Assembly (NCBI GenBank): GCA_032718475.1
Contig: JAUCBJ010009078.1
Span: 1-64,000 of the forward strand
Origin: Nemertoderma westbladi
Lineage: Eukaryota > Xenacoelomorpha > Nemertodermatida > Nemertodermatidae
DNA length: 64,000 bases
Direction: 5' to 3'
The notes beneath the pieces were generated by a model. It worked only from the letters and a program-made list of their open reading frames with translations, made no database searches and was not told the origin of the DNA. The number at the start of each line of letters is the position of its first letter. Position 1 is the stretch's first letter. The position numbers were made by a program, and so were the translations under genes. Positions 51,901-60,705 of this stretch are shown piece after piece.

Positions 51901-54900
51901 TCTAACAAGTCGTAACATACTTGGTGCAGCTCCGCGGTATGGTCACAGTCTAACAAGTTGTAACAAACTTGGTGCAGCTCCGCGGTATGGTCACAGTCCA
52001 ACAAGTCGTAACATACTTGGTGCAGCTCCGCGGTATGGTCACAGTCTAACAAGTCGTAACATACTTGGTGCAGCTCCGCGGTATGGTCACAGTCTAACAA
52101 GTCGTAACATACTTGGTGCAGCTCCGCGGTATGGTCACAGTCCAACAAGTCGTAACATACTTGGTGCAGCTCCGCGGTATGGTCACAGTATAAGAAGTCG
52201 TAAAAAACTTGGTGCGGCTTCACGCTATGGGAAATTTGGCAATAGTGCAAACACCAGGTTATTTCTATGTCCAAACAAGTGTGGTACCATTTGGGCATAG
52301 AAAATTAGCTGCTACGTTGTCCTCACAGCTCCACGGTCGGGCCTGGGTCGGATTGTCGGAAAGATGAGCCAGTGGGCAGAGTGCGCAAGCACTAGGGCTT
52401 GTTTAGCCAAAACTCAAGTTTTTCTAGCTTACCCACACTATCAAGCCCCACCGTGGTGAGTATACCAATAGTGCAAGTTTCGCTAGCTGAACCAAGATAG
52501 CGTGCCAGGCAGGGGCTGCCATCTAAAGGCCGAGTTACTGACTGAAGAAAACTGACCGGGGGTCAAATGGGAGGTGCTCGGTTGACCCCTAATTATCTAA
52601 TATATCTAATAATCTAAATAAGAAATAAACGTTATCCTCAGATATTTAACCAAGACATGATTAATAGATATACCCAATTTAGAGACGAGCGTGAGGAAAA
52701 CTTTGCTACAGAGGAATATCTTAATGGCCCTGACTTCCAGACCGACATTTGGAAGTCAAGTGGGCAGACAAACCGCCATGTGGTACCTCAGGTAACTGCC
52801 CATGGCTTCCACCATAAACTCTGCCATCATATAGCCTCCTTCCACGACATTGTTTTGAGTAACTTAATATTCTTGATGGCCCCCGCGCGAAACCGCACTG
52901 TCCGCGAATTATACATTTTTTGAAATATGATTTTTTTTGGCGGGGTGGCCGGGGATTGCGTAATTGGGAAAGGGGGAGAAAATTTTGCCTTTGCCCCCAG
53001 TGGAAATGGTTCCCGTACACTCATGGCAAAAAAAACAATTACGAATCTGAATCTTAAATTATGAATCTTGAAGGCCGACACCCGCTGGTAAAGTAGTTCA
53101 AATAGAGCCATATTGAGTCCAGCTCCAGAGCAATTAGTTCAACAAGTCCAAATCTAGGGTAAGCCCAAGCCTAACTAATAGTTGGCTTTGCATATCCCTA
53201 TATGTTAGCAGCGGCCAAACTGCTGGTTATTAGACAAGAAGGGCAACGTCGCGTTGTCCCCTATTTATTTATTATAAGTTTTGATGGGCACAGCTTTTAC
53301 AAAGTCGCCAATGACGTCCCAGCTGGGGTCGAACTGGTGACCTCCGCGTTGGAAGTCCGACGCTCTAACCATTCAGCTAGCGGCTCAGGTTAAAGATAGA
53401 CCTGGAAATACTATCTGATACCTTGTATGTCCGCAATTTACCTCCCCATGGCCTCCCAACTGTCAATACCATCATATGCCGCCACTGTGCTCAACCATAC
53501 AGTACTTGGCCGTCTTTACCACTCGCCAAAATGAAATGGTAGTGTATATTAACCATCACGGCCACAATGATTAAATTATACACTCTAGCTACTAATTTAG
53601 GTAGGACAGTTACAGCCATAGAGAAATGCGACCGGTATATTTATAGTTTATTATTGGTGTTATGGGTGAAATGAGTGGTTTCATATTATTATAACTTTTT
53701 GTTGGGCACAGCTTTTGCGAAGTCGGCAATGACGTCCATGTGGGATCGAACTGGTGAGCACGCCAGGTTGACCACAGTAGCAGCATATGATGGTATTGAC
53801 AGATGGGGGGCCATGAGGAGGTAAATTGCGGACATACAAGGTATCAGATAGTATTTCCAGGTCTATCTTTTATGAGCCCAACAAAAAATTATACTTATAC
53901 TTATTATGTGTAGCATATAGGTAATAATTAAGAAGCTCTTAGCTTCTTTCCTGTCTCCATATTTCTGCTGATTTTTGGACATGAAGATGAAGAATACCGT
54001 GTTCTGGCATTTAGAGTGGCTTGAGCTACAATAACATGTGTGTGTAGGCCTATTATACTATAATAATATACTGTTAGTTGGCACAATGGGAAGAACTATT
54101 CAGCTGGTGCGATAATACATTACAAACTACTAACAGTTGATATTTGATTACTACTTGTCTGGGATAGAGTGAGAGAGTAATAAACTTGGCAGGTATTATA
54201 CTTCTCTGCAATTTGGGCCTATCCATTCATTCAATAGTAGTAGCTTACTAGCTTACTAGTAGCTTACTAGTGTTTCTATCGTTGAGTATATGGCAATTTT
54301 CTTGTAAGCCACTTTGAAATCTTATTTAGCTTTCTCAACCTTATGGGGCTATTTTTCGAAATACAAAAAGACACTTTAATAATATTTTTCGAAACTTTTT
54401 TTTCCACATCCTGGAGTTGAGCTGCATCGATTGATATAACTTTCATATACGGACGAGCTATAGTTTCGGTGGAGTTCACCAGATATAGATAGATAGATAT
54501 ATACATACATACATACATACATACATACATACATACATACATACATACATACATACATACATACATACATACATACATACACACATACATACATACACAC
54601 ACCCATACATACACACATACATCCACACATATACATAGATAGTGAATAATATTACAGTAAGAAGTTCTAACTTTCTTCTAATAATTTAATAAACTTAATG
54701 AACGATCAATAATTATGTGCCGCCTTCTGTTCATCAACTCTTAGCGAACATAATCACATTTATGTGATTTACATTATTGATGTACATTATTTTGAGTGTA
54801 ACTTGAACTAAGACGTGGACAGTTGAACAGTCGTCTGAATCTAGAGCGCTTTTTTCAAGGTGCGCAAGCACCACCAGCTAGTACATTATACCTGTAATGG

Positions 54901-56809
54901 GCAGGATATAGGACTTGCCCTGTTTGCCAATTCGTTTCTTATATATTATTTTAAAAAAATAAATTGTAATATCAATATGGTTCTATTTAAACTTTGCCAG
55001 CTGGTGTCGCCTTCAAGATCTTTAATTTTTATTATCAGGCTCCATGGTCACACGAACATTACGGAATCCCACGGTAACACTCTGTCAACGGTATCCCTGT
55101 TGCGATTCAATATAATTACAGTATTATATTGTATGGCTTCAGATCAATTTTTGTGGCTGCAATTTATATAACTTTGTGATGAATATATTATTACTTATTT
55201 GAGAATGGGCCTGCAGCTTCCATTGCTGCATTCTGTTTTTGTTCGAAGTTGAAATTAAAACTAAAATATATTTCAGAGCATTATTGTAACGGTATCTGTT
55301 GTATGTATCATTTTCTCTATACATTTTGAATTTTCAATTATTTTTATGTACATATTCCCAATAAAATATATTACCACCCCACGCAAAACTGCCATATTGA
55401 ATTAGTGCATCAACATTGAATGTAATATTATTCATAATGCAGCTTTATATTGGAAACGAATGTATTATACTTATTATATTACAGTATTAATTATATATCC
55501 ACACGAAAGTGTGTTTCGGATTAGTAGAGTTTATTTGTATTTGTTGCCATGGTATCTTCTGTTTCTGGAATTTTGTTTATATAATTATTATTGTGCACAA
55601 CGATTTGTTCTGAAATAGGCCTACTGCTGTACCGGTACTATGTTACGCATTGTGTGATTGAGTACTAGGAGTACACTGTATGTAGGCCTACTGTACTGTA
55701 GGCCTACCACTATATAAAATCAGGAACTCAAATCATAATAACAATATCAAAATCAGTTTAATTATTTTATATTATTTAATCTCCTTGTATGGTTTAAATT
55801 TCCCGCCCTTCGCTTATTTGTTAATATAAACCGCGTTCGGTTGATTTAAAAAAAAAATAAAAAAACTATATAAAATTATCTGATCCGCCCAAAATCAGTA
55901 AAAATAAAATATATAATAAATCTACAGGCAAAAAACTAATAGTATAAAGAATAAAGTACAAGTTCAGGGTATCAGCTGGATCCCTCGAAAAGTTGCAGGT
56001 CCTAGATGCCGCTTTAACTGCTGGCATCCTTGACCATCTTAATCCGTTTGAGCATTGTGCCCGGACTCACTATGTGTCTTAGTTAGGTACACTCGACACT
56101 TCCGAATTCTATGCTCTGTCCTGGAAGTCTTTTTTCGGTTTTGAGAAGGTCTAACGAGAAACACAAGCAATTAAAATAAAATAGAAAAATCCCATTTATT
56201 TGTATAGAAATGCAAGATACAGTTAGAAGAATTCTAATGTTTATAACCATCTACCAATAATTCCAAAATAAATATATAATATTTATAGAAAAAAGTATGG
56301 GATATAGACCCACCTTGTTATCCCAGGCCGGCCTATCACTGGCGCTACTATCAACACAAGGGACGCCCTTCTTGTAATCACCAATGGCTTTGCAATCATC
56401 GTTGTCATGGATATTGTCGGCATCATCACCACCTTTTAGTGGCTTCATTTGAACGTTTATCTCATAGTCGTCTGCAACAATGAATCACATTACCACTCCC
56501 TAAAAACTTTCCCACGTCAAATGTACTACTCAAACAAAAATGTCTTCTGTGTACGTCACGTCAAGCATGTACTGATCGGAAAACAAAACCAAAATACTAA
56601 ACCCAACATCCGACACACCCACGCATAGAAACCAGCTGATACAATAAATAATGCCTCCCAAATCTTTGAGAATTAATTAATTATTATTAATAGTAGTTAC
56701 CTGTGCTACTAGGTGACGTGTGTAAATCCATTGTAGATAACGATGTGTTACTCGCGGCATGAGAACCATTTAATAATTTTAAAACGCAACCTTCATCATT
56801 TGCCATCAT
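48767..56809 (-). CDS. SLC6-family sodium-coupled transporter, N-terminal third (five exons)
   Basis: Five minus-strand exons join in phase to 223 codons from a start ATG: 56,809-56,701, 56,471-56,314, 51,090-51,003, 49,629-49,514 and 48,964-48,767. All introns are GT-AG. The product covers the cytosolic N-terminus, TM1 with the unwound [14 protein letters not shown] sodium/substrate segment, NGGGAFLFPY and TM2, the [13 protein letters not shown] motif, [12 protein letters not shown]3, and the start of the large extracellular loop with PWSECP and an NQT glycosylation site. Full members have about 600-700 residues and 12 TM helices; TM4 onward is missing. RLRKGxLGVW and LPWSECP point to the B0AT/SLC6A15-20 amino-acid transporter group (inference). 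The last exon has a good donor, so the gene should continue to the left. No further exon is seen before the satellite. Confidence 0.9.
49036..49340 (+). mobile_element. tRNA-derived SINE
   Basis: An A-box-like TGTCACAGTGG (about 49,046) and a strong B-box GCAGGTTCAAATCCGAC (about 49,112-49,130) are followed by an unrelated body. It lies in SLC6 intron 4, antisense to the gene. The A-B spacing is longer than in a functional tRNA. Confidence 0.65.
49514..49629 (-). CDS. SLC6 exon 4 (TM2)
   Basis: 116 nt after acceptor TTTCCAG, completing the NGGG motif and encoding [36 protein letters not shown] and NE. It includes TM2 and intracellular loop 1. Donor GTTAGT, phase 0. Confidence 0.96.
50111..50208 (-). 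repeat. 98-bp inverted repeat, right copy
   Basis: Perfect reverse complement of 48,434-48,531, in SLC6 intron 3. The same family continues to about 50,400 in more diverged form (AAGCTGAAACTTAGCAGATA near 50,318). Confidence 0.95.
50220..51002. other. SLC6 intron 3 sequence
   Basis: AT-rich intron. It contains a diverged unit of the GCTGAAACTTGGCAG family (to about 50,400), a CCGCTAGATGGTG motif near 50,273, and a plus-strand fragment CAAGCCGGCATGCATAGC through about 50,790. That fragment matches the 3' tail of the RTE-like copy at 43.5 kb without the foldback insertion. Otherwise nothing is recognised. Confidence 0.6.
51003..51090 (-). CDS. SLC6 exon 3 (TM1)
   Basis: 88 nt after acceptor TTTGTTCAG, encoding [18 protein letters not shown] and [11 protein letters not shown]. 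This is TM1 with residues that line the Na+ and substrate sites in LeuT-fold transporters. Donor GTAAGT, phase 1. Confidence 0.96.
51153..51525 (-). repeat. Dispersed repeat, copy A (CR1/L2-type tail fragment)
   Basis: About 370 bp matches 63,625-63,975 in the same orientation, sharing CCTAAACGGTT, GGTAACACCAT-like text, AAAGAGAAACCGG and GGGTGCTTTGGGTCCGTTAGG in order. Near its 51,153 end the minus strand reads [12 protein letters not shown], the lead-in to the C-terminus of CR1/L2-type ORF2 proteins. Upstream of this both copies share an in-frame TAG, so most of the repeat is noncoding. It lies in SLC6 intron 2. Confidence 0.7.
51597..52235 (-). repeat. 48-bp minisatellite with open 16-aa repeat frame
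   Basis: About 13 copies of a 48-bp unit containing TATGGTCACAGTC, AACAAGTCGTAACATACTTGG and CCGCGG. Because 48 is a multiple of three, the minus strand (gene sense) stays open and reads [16 protein letters not shown] repeatedly within a 237-codon frame (52,298-51,585). No splice sites joining it to SLC6 and no domain match are apparent. It sits inside intron 2. I treat it as a minisatellite, not a gene. Confidence 0.93.
52236..53261. other. SLC6 intron 2, unassigned
   Basis: Mixed-composition intron sequence with short open frames on both strands (for example 52,657-52,923 plus). None has a recognisable domain or clear splice context, and I regard them as chance. Confidence 0.4.
53262..53390 (-). 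mobile_element. tRNA-derived SINE, copy 1
   Basis: On the minus strand: A-box TAGCTGAATGGTTAGAGCG, B-box GGTCACCAGTTCGACCCC, then a tail GACGTCATTGGCGACTTTG and AAAAGCTGTGCCCATCAAAA. The head is tRNA-like but lacks paired acceptor ends, so it is a SINE and not a tRNA gene. Confidence 0.8.
53393..53869. mobile_element. Harbinger-like MITE
   Basis: Ends AAGATAGACCTGGAAATACT and its complement form about 105-bp terminal inverted repeats (53,393-53,497 and 53,767-53,869), flanked on both sides by TTA (53,390-53,392, 53,870-53,872). A TTA duplication fits PIF/Harbinger. The centre carries a truncated copy of the neighbouring SINE tail (about 53,690-53,765). No transposase is present. Confidence 0.65.
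53690..53765 (-). mobile_element. tRNA-derived SINE, truncated copy 2
   Basis: Minus strand reads CACCAGTTCGATCCCAC (B-box), then GACGTCATTGCCGACTTCG and AAAAGCTGTGCCCAACAAAA, matching copy 1 at 53.3 kb. The A-box is missing. It lies inside the MITE. Confidence 0.7.
53873..54490. other. SLC6 intron 2, unassigned
   Basis: AT-rich. The first 25 bases resemble the SINE tail on the plus strand (GAGCCCAACAAAAAATTATA). A small CTTACTAG tandem occurs at about 54,240-54,270. Otherwise nothing is recognised. Confidence 0.4.
54497..54615. repeat. (CATA)n microsatellite
   Basis: A run of CATA/TACA tetranucleotides with a few ACAC interruptions toward the right. It explains the Met-Tyr-Val-Cys open frames on the minus strand. 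Confidence 0.97.
54616..55019. other. SLC6 intron 2, unassigned
   Basis: AT-rich intron sequence with no recognised gene or repeat. Confidence 0.4.
55020..55145 (-). pseudogene. RTE-like retrotransposon fragment (RT)
   Basis: CTCCATGGTCACACG, ACATTACGGAATCCCACGG and GATTCAATATAATTAC parallel 44,699-44,810 of the inactivated RTE-like copy in order and orientation. It is a degraded RT-finger fragment in SLC6 intron 2. Confidence 0.65.
55146..55984. other. SLC6 intron 2, unassigned
   Basis: AT-rich, with TAGGCCTA-type short repeats near 55,615-55,710. No gene is seen. Confidence 0.4.
55985..56150 (-). pseudogene. RTE-like retrotransposon fragment (5' side of RT region)
   Basis: CCTAGATGCCGCTTTAACTG, GTTTGAGCATTGTGCC and CGACACTTCCGAATTCTATG parallel 45,340-45,460 in order and orientation. 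Together with 55,020-55,145 it may be one broken minus-strand copy. Confidence 0.65.
56314..56471 (-). CDS. SLC6 exon 2
   Basis: 158 nt after acceptor TTGTTGCAG. It encodes an acidic cytosolic segment ending SDRPAWDNK, the conserved stretch just before TM1 in SLC6 proteins. It ends AACAAG before donor GTGGGT, phase 0. Confidence 0.92.
56701..56809 (-). CDS. SLC6 exon 1 (start codon)
   Basis: 109 nt, 36 codons plus one base. The start is the first of two tandem ATGs (56,809); it encodes [16 protein letters not shown] and a Ser/Thr-rich tail. It ends AGCACAG before donor GTAACT. Exon 1 is assigned by an in-frame phase-1 link to exon 2; homology in this variable region is weak. Confidence 0.75.
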
Positions 56810-57374
56810 GTTAGAATAACTCCAGCAATTTATATGATTTAATATCTAACATGTAAAAATGTTGCTTTATATCTTAGTATAAATATAATATATAAAATAT
56901 ATTAAATAAAAAATATAGTAAAATAAAGTAAGTTCCTACAATAGCAATCACTGGCTTGATGCGTATAAATAAAATTCCTTTACTGTATTTTCTAATATAT
57001 ATCTGAAATAATTTCCCGAAATAACTGAAAATAACACTTCGTTGCTACGCAACTGTATTTAGCATAAGACCGATGTGCAACATCGATGTGCACGCCTTTA
57101 TCTTTTGACATTTGACTTTTGACTATCGGGTGTTGATTGGGTAGTGAGTAGGCAAGGTGTACTAAATAATAACAGGCCATGCAACGAGCGTAAAGACAGG
57201 TGACAGCGTTAGCATTTTGAAAGCACTTTGACAGCTGTCGCTGTAACCGCGAGATCTATCTGTGAACCGGGTTTAATGCAGAACATTGCGTGGGCCGATC
57301 TTTCGTTTATTTAGGACAATATTTTAATAATATTTCCTTAGGAACTTCTTAATAGCTAATTTGTTTGGTTGGAT
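56810..57374. promoter_or_regulatory. Upstream region of the SLC6 gene
   Basis: Sequence 5' of the SLC6 start codon. It should hold the promoter and 5' UTR, but no TATA box at a credible distance, initiator or CpG island can be pointed to. A possible exon on the opposite strand starts at 57,375, so a shared bidirectional promoter is conceivable. Confidence 0.3.
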
Positions 57375-57519
57375 ATGATGGCTAAGGTTCATAGATGTGT
57401 AATAAAATGTCTTTCTGGAATTGTTATCTTGTTGTTGCCAAGGAAACCGGGTGCAAAGTTCAAACATTGCGCCCCTGTATTTCAAGACGACGAGGGATTC
57501 TGTTGTTGCGATTTGGTAG
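57375..57519 (+). CDS. Candidate first exon of an unidentified gene
   Basis: Opens with tandem ATGs and runs 48 codons plus one base to GGTAG followed by a consensus donor GTGAGTAAAG. The product starts MMAKVHRCVIKCLSGIVILL with a hydrophobic stretch, then a Cys-rich end (GFCCCDLV). No downstream partner exon was found in matching phase; the nearest candidate at 59,877 has a different phase. It could be chance. Support is only the start, the open frame and the donor. Confidence 0.25.
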
Positions 57520-57739
57520 GTGAGTAAAGGGAATAAAACTATATCAAAATATTTAACATATAATCAAAATAATTTGAATTTGGTTACAATTACGTTTCCA
57601 TAGTGATGGGTATAACGTTAATTTGCCATTATGGCCTCCTGCTGGAAAATTAAATTATTTGCAGCTAACTTGCCTACACTACAGTACGTCCTGCCTTTTG
57701 TATCTAATAATTAATTATTAAAACTTAAATTTTCTGATT
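57520..57739. other. AT-rich spacer
   Basis: No gene or repeat recognised. Confidence 0.4.
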
Positions 57740-58063
57740 AAGGAAATGGTAGCGGTTGGCGTATCAGCAGATGATAGTGGTAATGGTGGAATTGGTCTAT
57801 TGATGAATCCAACTGCACATTCAGCATTGGACAAAATTGACCCAATCTCTAACCTCACCATCCGTTGCCACTTCTCATGTTCTGGAAGACTGGCTAATAA
57901 GTTACCTAAGGTGGTTCTGATTGTGTGCTACTCTCAAACTAGTGTTGCCCCAGTAGAGGAGATGGAAAATGTATACCACAATCTACAAGCAGCTACTGAT
58001 GGAGTGAATCAGCATGCATTCTTATCTTTCCTGGGTGACTTTAATGCCAGTCTCCATTAGCAG
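57740..58063 (+). pseudogene. Non-LTR retrotransposon endonuclease fragment
   Basis: About 104 codons of an APE-type endonuclease: GGIGLLMNPTAHSAL, VVLIVCYSQTSVAPVEEMEN and FLSFLGDFNASL, with the catalytic GDFNA motif. The N-terminal Asn and Glu motifs and the C-terminal SDH motif are absent, and a stop follows at once. The style (VYxPTS-like strand, then GDFNA) fits RTE-like elements. It may belong to the family at 43-45 kb, which lacks this domain, but they do not overlap and so cannot be compared. Confidence 0.75.
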
Positions 58064-58427
58064 TCGAGCGGAATTCCGGATCCGGTTCTGGCCGGAATTG
58101 ATATAACCGAATTATACATTTACTAGCAACCCAGGCGCGCTTACGCACGATTGTGAGCCAAATAACAATAGAATAATATGTTTCACAGTAAATTATAAAA
58201 AAGGCAATTAAAGGCGCTCAACTGTACTTGTACACTACTGTATATCTAAAAAGTCATTCAGGCGGCCAAATTTCCCAGGAACCTACTGTAATAGACGTTC
58301 ACTTTCATTGAATCCAGGGCAAGAGTTTGTGTTGTATTCTGAGGGTAGGAGCTATCAGCTGGGTAAAATGTTATTTGCCTATGGTCAGAGAGAGATCCCA
58401 TTCTGTAACTTGGCAATTGCTCAATTC
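58064..58427. other. Spacer
   Basis: Mixed sequence ending in the 9-bp target duplication GCTCAATTC (58,419-58,427). No gene is recognised. CGGAATTCCGGATCCGG near 58,068 is a chance cluster of restriction-site-like palindromes. Confidence 0.4.
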
Positions 58428-59416
58428 GGTGTTCGGACACTTCCCCCCCGGACACTTCCCCCCCGAACAGTTCCCCCCCCCCCCCCCCCGCTCAAGTGGG
58501 ACACTTCCCCCCCGGACACTTCCCCCCCAGACACTCCCCCCCCCCCGGACACTTCCCCCCCGACTGTTCTTAACTTCGCACATTCGTATTTTTCATTTTG
58601 TAAGGTAAAGGGACCGCTTGTATCCAGAAAAGTTGTATCCAAATTTATTTTCTTAGCTCAGAAAGTGATCTTTTGCATCCCGATTTTACATTTTATATCC
58701 AAGTTTTATTTATGATGTAGCAGATGGGGATGAATATTATTATTGCAATCAAAATTATACCTCTCCAGGGTAAAATCGACATGCGTCGACCTGTATTCTG
58801 TGTTCAACATTACATATTGATATACATATTACTATACATACTATATCTTGCAATATTTTTAATAGGATTTTGTTGGATTATATAATATTGTAGTAATTTA
58901 TATATTAATTTGGTTAACATTCAATACAGCTCCTATTTTAGGCTTAGTCAATTTATTATCTGATGATACAAACGTGAATTGATTATTTCAAAACGGTCTC
59001 AAAGTCTTTCACCACGGGCACACAGGGGAATGCCGGGGTTTGGGGGCGGCAGCCCCCCAGAAAAGAAGTGTGGGTTTGGAGGCGGCAGCCCCCAACAAAA
59101 GAAGTGTGGGTTTGGGGGCGGCAGCCCCCAACAAAAGAAGCGTGGGTTTGGGGGCGGCAGCCCCCAATTAAAAGAAAAACAAACAAAATTTGACTATAAA
59201 AATGTTTCTTTTATAATTTTGAAAAAACTTGTCTAGATACAACTTGTCCTGTAACCATCTTTAACTTTTGTTTATTGCTTTGATGCACCCAGATTAATTT
59301 TAACACTTTAACTGGGGGGGAAGTGTCCGGGGGGAAGTGTCCGGGGGAGAAGTGTCCGGGGGGAAGAGTCCGGGGGGAAATGTCCCACTTGGGCGGGGGG
59401 GAAGTGTCCTAGATCC
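58428..59416. mobile_element. Foldback (TU/FB-like) element 2
   Basis: A 989-bp element between perfect 9-bp direct repeats GCTCAATTC (58,419-58,427 and 59,417-59,425). Ends read GGTGTTCGGACACTTCC and, from the other side, GGATCTAGGACACTTCC. Arms are runs of the 15-bp unit GGACACTTCCCCCCC in opposite orientation (58,435-58,565 and 59,312-59,410), with C/G runs of variable length. Both arms include a break reading CAAGTGGGACA or its complement. The centre holds AT-rich DNA and a 36-bp repeat. No transposase is present. Architecture, 9-bp duplication and GGA-start ends match foldback element 1, though the arm sequence differs. Confidence 0.85.
59025..59168. repeat. 36-bp hairpin repeat within foldback element 2
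   Basis: Four copies of a 36-bp unit containing GGGTTTGGGGGCGGCAGCC followed by CCCAACAAAAGAAG. Each copy holds a GGGGGC-GGCA-GCCCCC stem-loop and G-runs. The plus frame reads FGGGSPQQKKCG repeatedly because the period is a multiple of three. Confidence 0.93.
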
Positions 59417-59425
59417 GCTCAATTC

Positions 59426-59876
59426 CATTCAGCTGAATGGCACAGTAGAGCATTGATTCTGGGTTACAACTAATAAGCAATCAATGACAAATTCTAGTTG
59501 ATTTTAATGATAATAATGAAAAGCAATCAAGTTCATTAAATAATTGGATGAAGTGTGTTCGAGGGCAATGGATGTTGAGTTCAACATGTTAAGATCTTAC
59601 AATTCTTAATTATTTCGAGAATTAATTAATTAATTAACGAAGCGTAACTATCCTATTCCATGGCCAATACATATATAACCCACCATACGAAGTCTTGTAG
59701 CAAACCAAGGGAGTGTTTAGGCGGAGATTCGGCTATATGACAAACAAAGATACATACATCGTTGACAATGACAATTGTATTATAAATGTAACAAATTAGA
59801 TGAATTGCATTTTTTCACAAACATCTCTTTTTTTCATAAATATATAGCTGAAAGTTACTCTCAGTTTTTTTTACAG
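59426..59876. other. AT-rich spacer
   Basis: No gene recognised. It ends in a good pyrimidine tract and acceptor (TCAGTTTTTTTTACAG) at 59,861-59,876. Confidence 0.4.
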
Positions 59877-60003
59877 GTTTGAGACTCTTGCATCTGAGGC
59901 GATAGATCACTGCGCGGGATATACAGACCTCACAGAAGCAGTTGAGGCAGCAGCTGCGCAGAAACAGTTCCTGTATACCCTCGGAACAGAAATAGATAGA
60001 TAG
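59877..60003 (+). CDS. Candidate orphan exon interrupted by a retrotransposon
   Basis: After the acceptor TTTTTTTTACAG, 41 codons are open: FETLASEAIDHCAGYTDL, then an Ala-rich helix-like stretch TEAVEAAAAQKQFLYTLG, then GTEIDR and a stop. The composition looks like real protein. I do not recognise the family. The stop is supplied by the ATAG tail of the adjoining minus-strand retrotransposon, so if this is an exon it has been broken or given a new end by that insertion. Confidence 0.3.
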
Positions 60004-60657
60004 ATTTTATTTATACATTATGTAAAAACAATAACAAATACAGCAAACAATGTATATAGGTATTGTCCAACATAACATATAGGATTACCCCTAAAGCTTT
60101 GCAGCTTATTTCCAAGGGGGTCCTTTATGTTACTTGGTTACAAATACAATATTACACAATTACAATTACTACACTAACCTAAAACAAATATAAAACGTAC
60201 AACACTAACACTAGGCCTACGTACAACTTTACCGAGAGCGAGACAATACTCCGACTCAACAATATAGATGTAACTATGTACAGTACAATAATTATAAAAC
60301 GTAATTACACTACGTACAACTTTACCGAAAGCGAGACAATGCCCTACTCAACAATATAGATGTAACTATGTACAGTACAATAATTATAAAACGTAATTAC
60401 ACTACGTACAACTTTACCGAAAGCGAGACAATGCCCTACTCAACGATAAAGATGTAACTATGTACAGTACAATAATTTATAAAACGTAATTACAGTATGA
60501 ATAGGAAATAACTAATAAACTAATAACTTACTTCTAGGACTATTGTACTGCACACGGAGGTGAGTTTTAACTACAGATTTAAAAGAATGTTGATTATCTG
60601 GGATTTTTATTTCATTAGGCAGAGCGTTCCAATTTTTAATACCGTTAAAAAAGAAAG
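59985..60657 (-). pseudogene. CR1/L2-type retrotransposon, 3' part
   Basis: Minus strand reads TFFFNGIKNWNALPNEIK and then NQHSFKSVVKTHL, the classic C-terminal end of CR1/L2-like ORF2 proteins, with a stop at 60,512-60,514. The 3' UTR includes GGACCCCCTTGGAAATAAGC and TTAGGGGTAATCC, and closes with AATAAAATCTATCTATCTA. The coding frame continues on the far side of the DNA transposon, at 63,600-63,661, in the same frame (YTNGKSFETD). The rest of the ORF is missing. Confidence 0.85.
60218..60496. repeat. 92-bp tandem repeat, three copies
   Basis: Three copies starting TACGTACAACTTTACCGA at 60,218, 60,311 and 60,403. They lie within the 3' UTR of the CR1/L2-type copy. The last two are almost identical. 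Confidence 0.93.
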
Positions 60658-60705
60658 TACAGTCGGGTTATCAAAGTGCATCTGTTCTTTAAGATTTTCT
60701 CAAAG

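Noticed and set aside
52657-53111. Overlapping frames in SLC6 intron 2 as extra exons
   Set aside because: No family resemblance and no phase-compatible splice sites with the SLC6 exons.
53325-53390. Possible functional tRNA gene
   Set aside because: A- and B-boxes are present but acceptor-stem pairing is lacking, and the tail recurs at 53.7 kb, so it is a SINE.
54276-54636. Met-Tyr-Val-Cys frames
   Set aside because: They are translations of the (CATA)n microsatellite.
58065-58090. Cloning-linker-like EcoRI/BamHI palindromes
   Set aside because: Only one short cluster, no vector backbone, and genomic AT-rich sequence on both sides.
58308-58715. Pro-rich and Gly-rich frames on both strands
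   Set aside because: They arise from the GGACACTTCCCCCCC arm units of foldback element 2.
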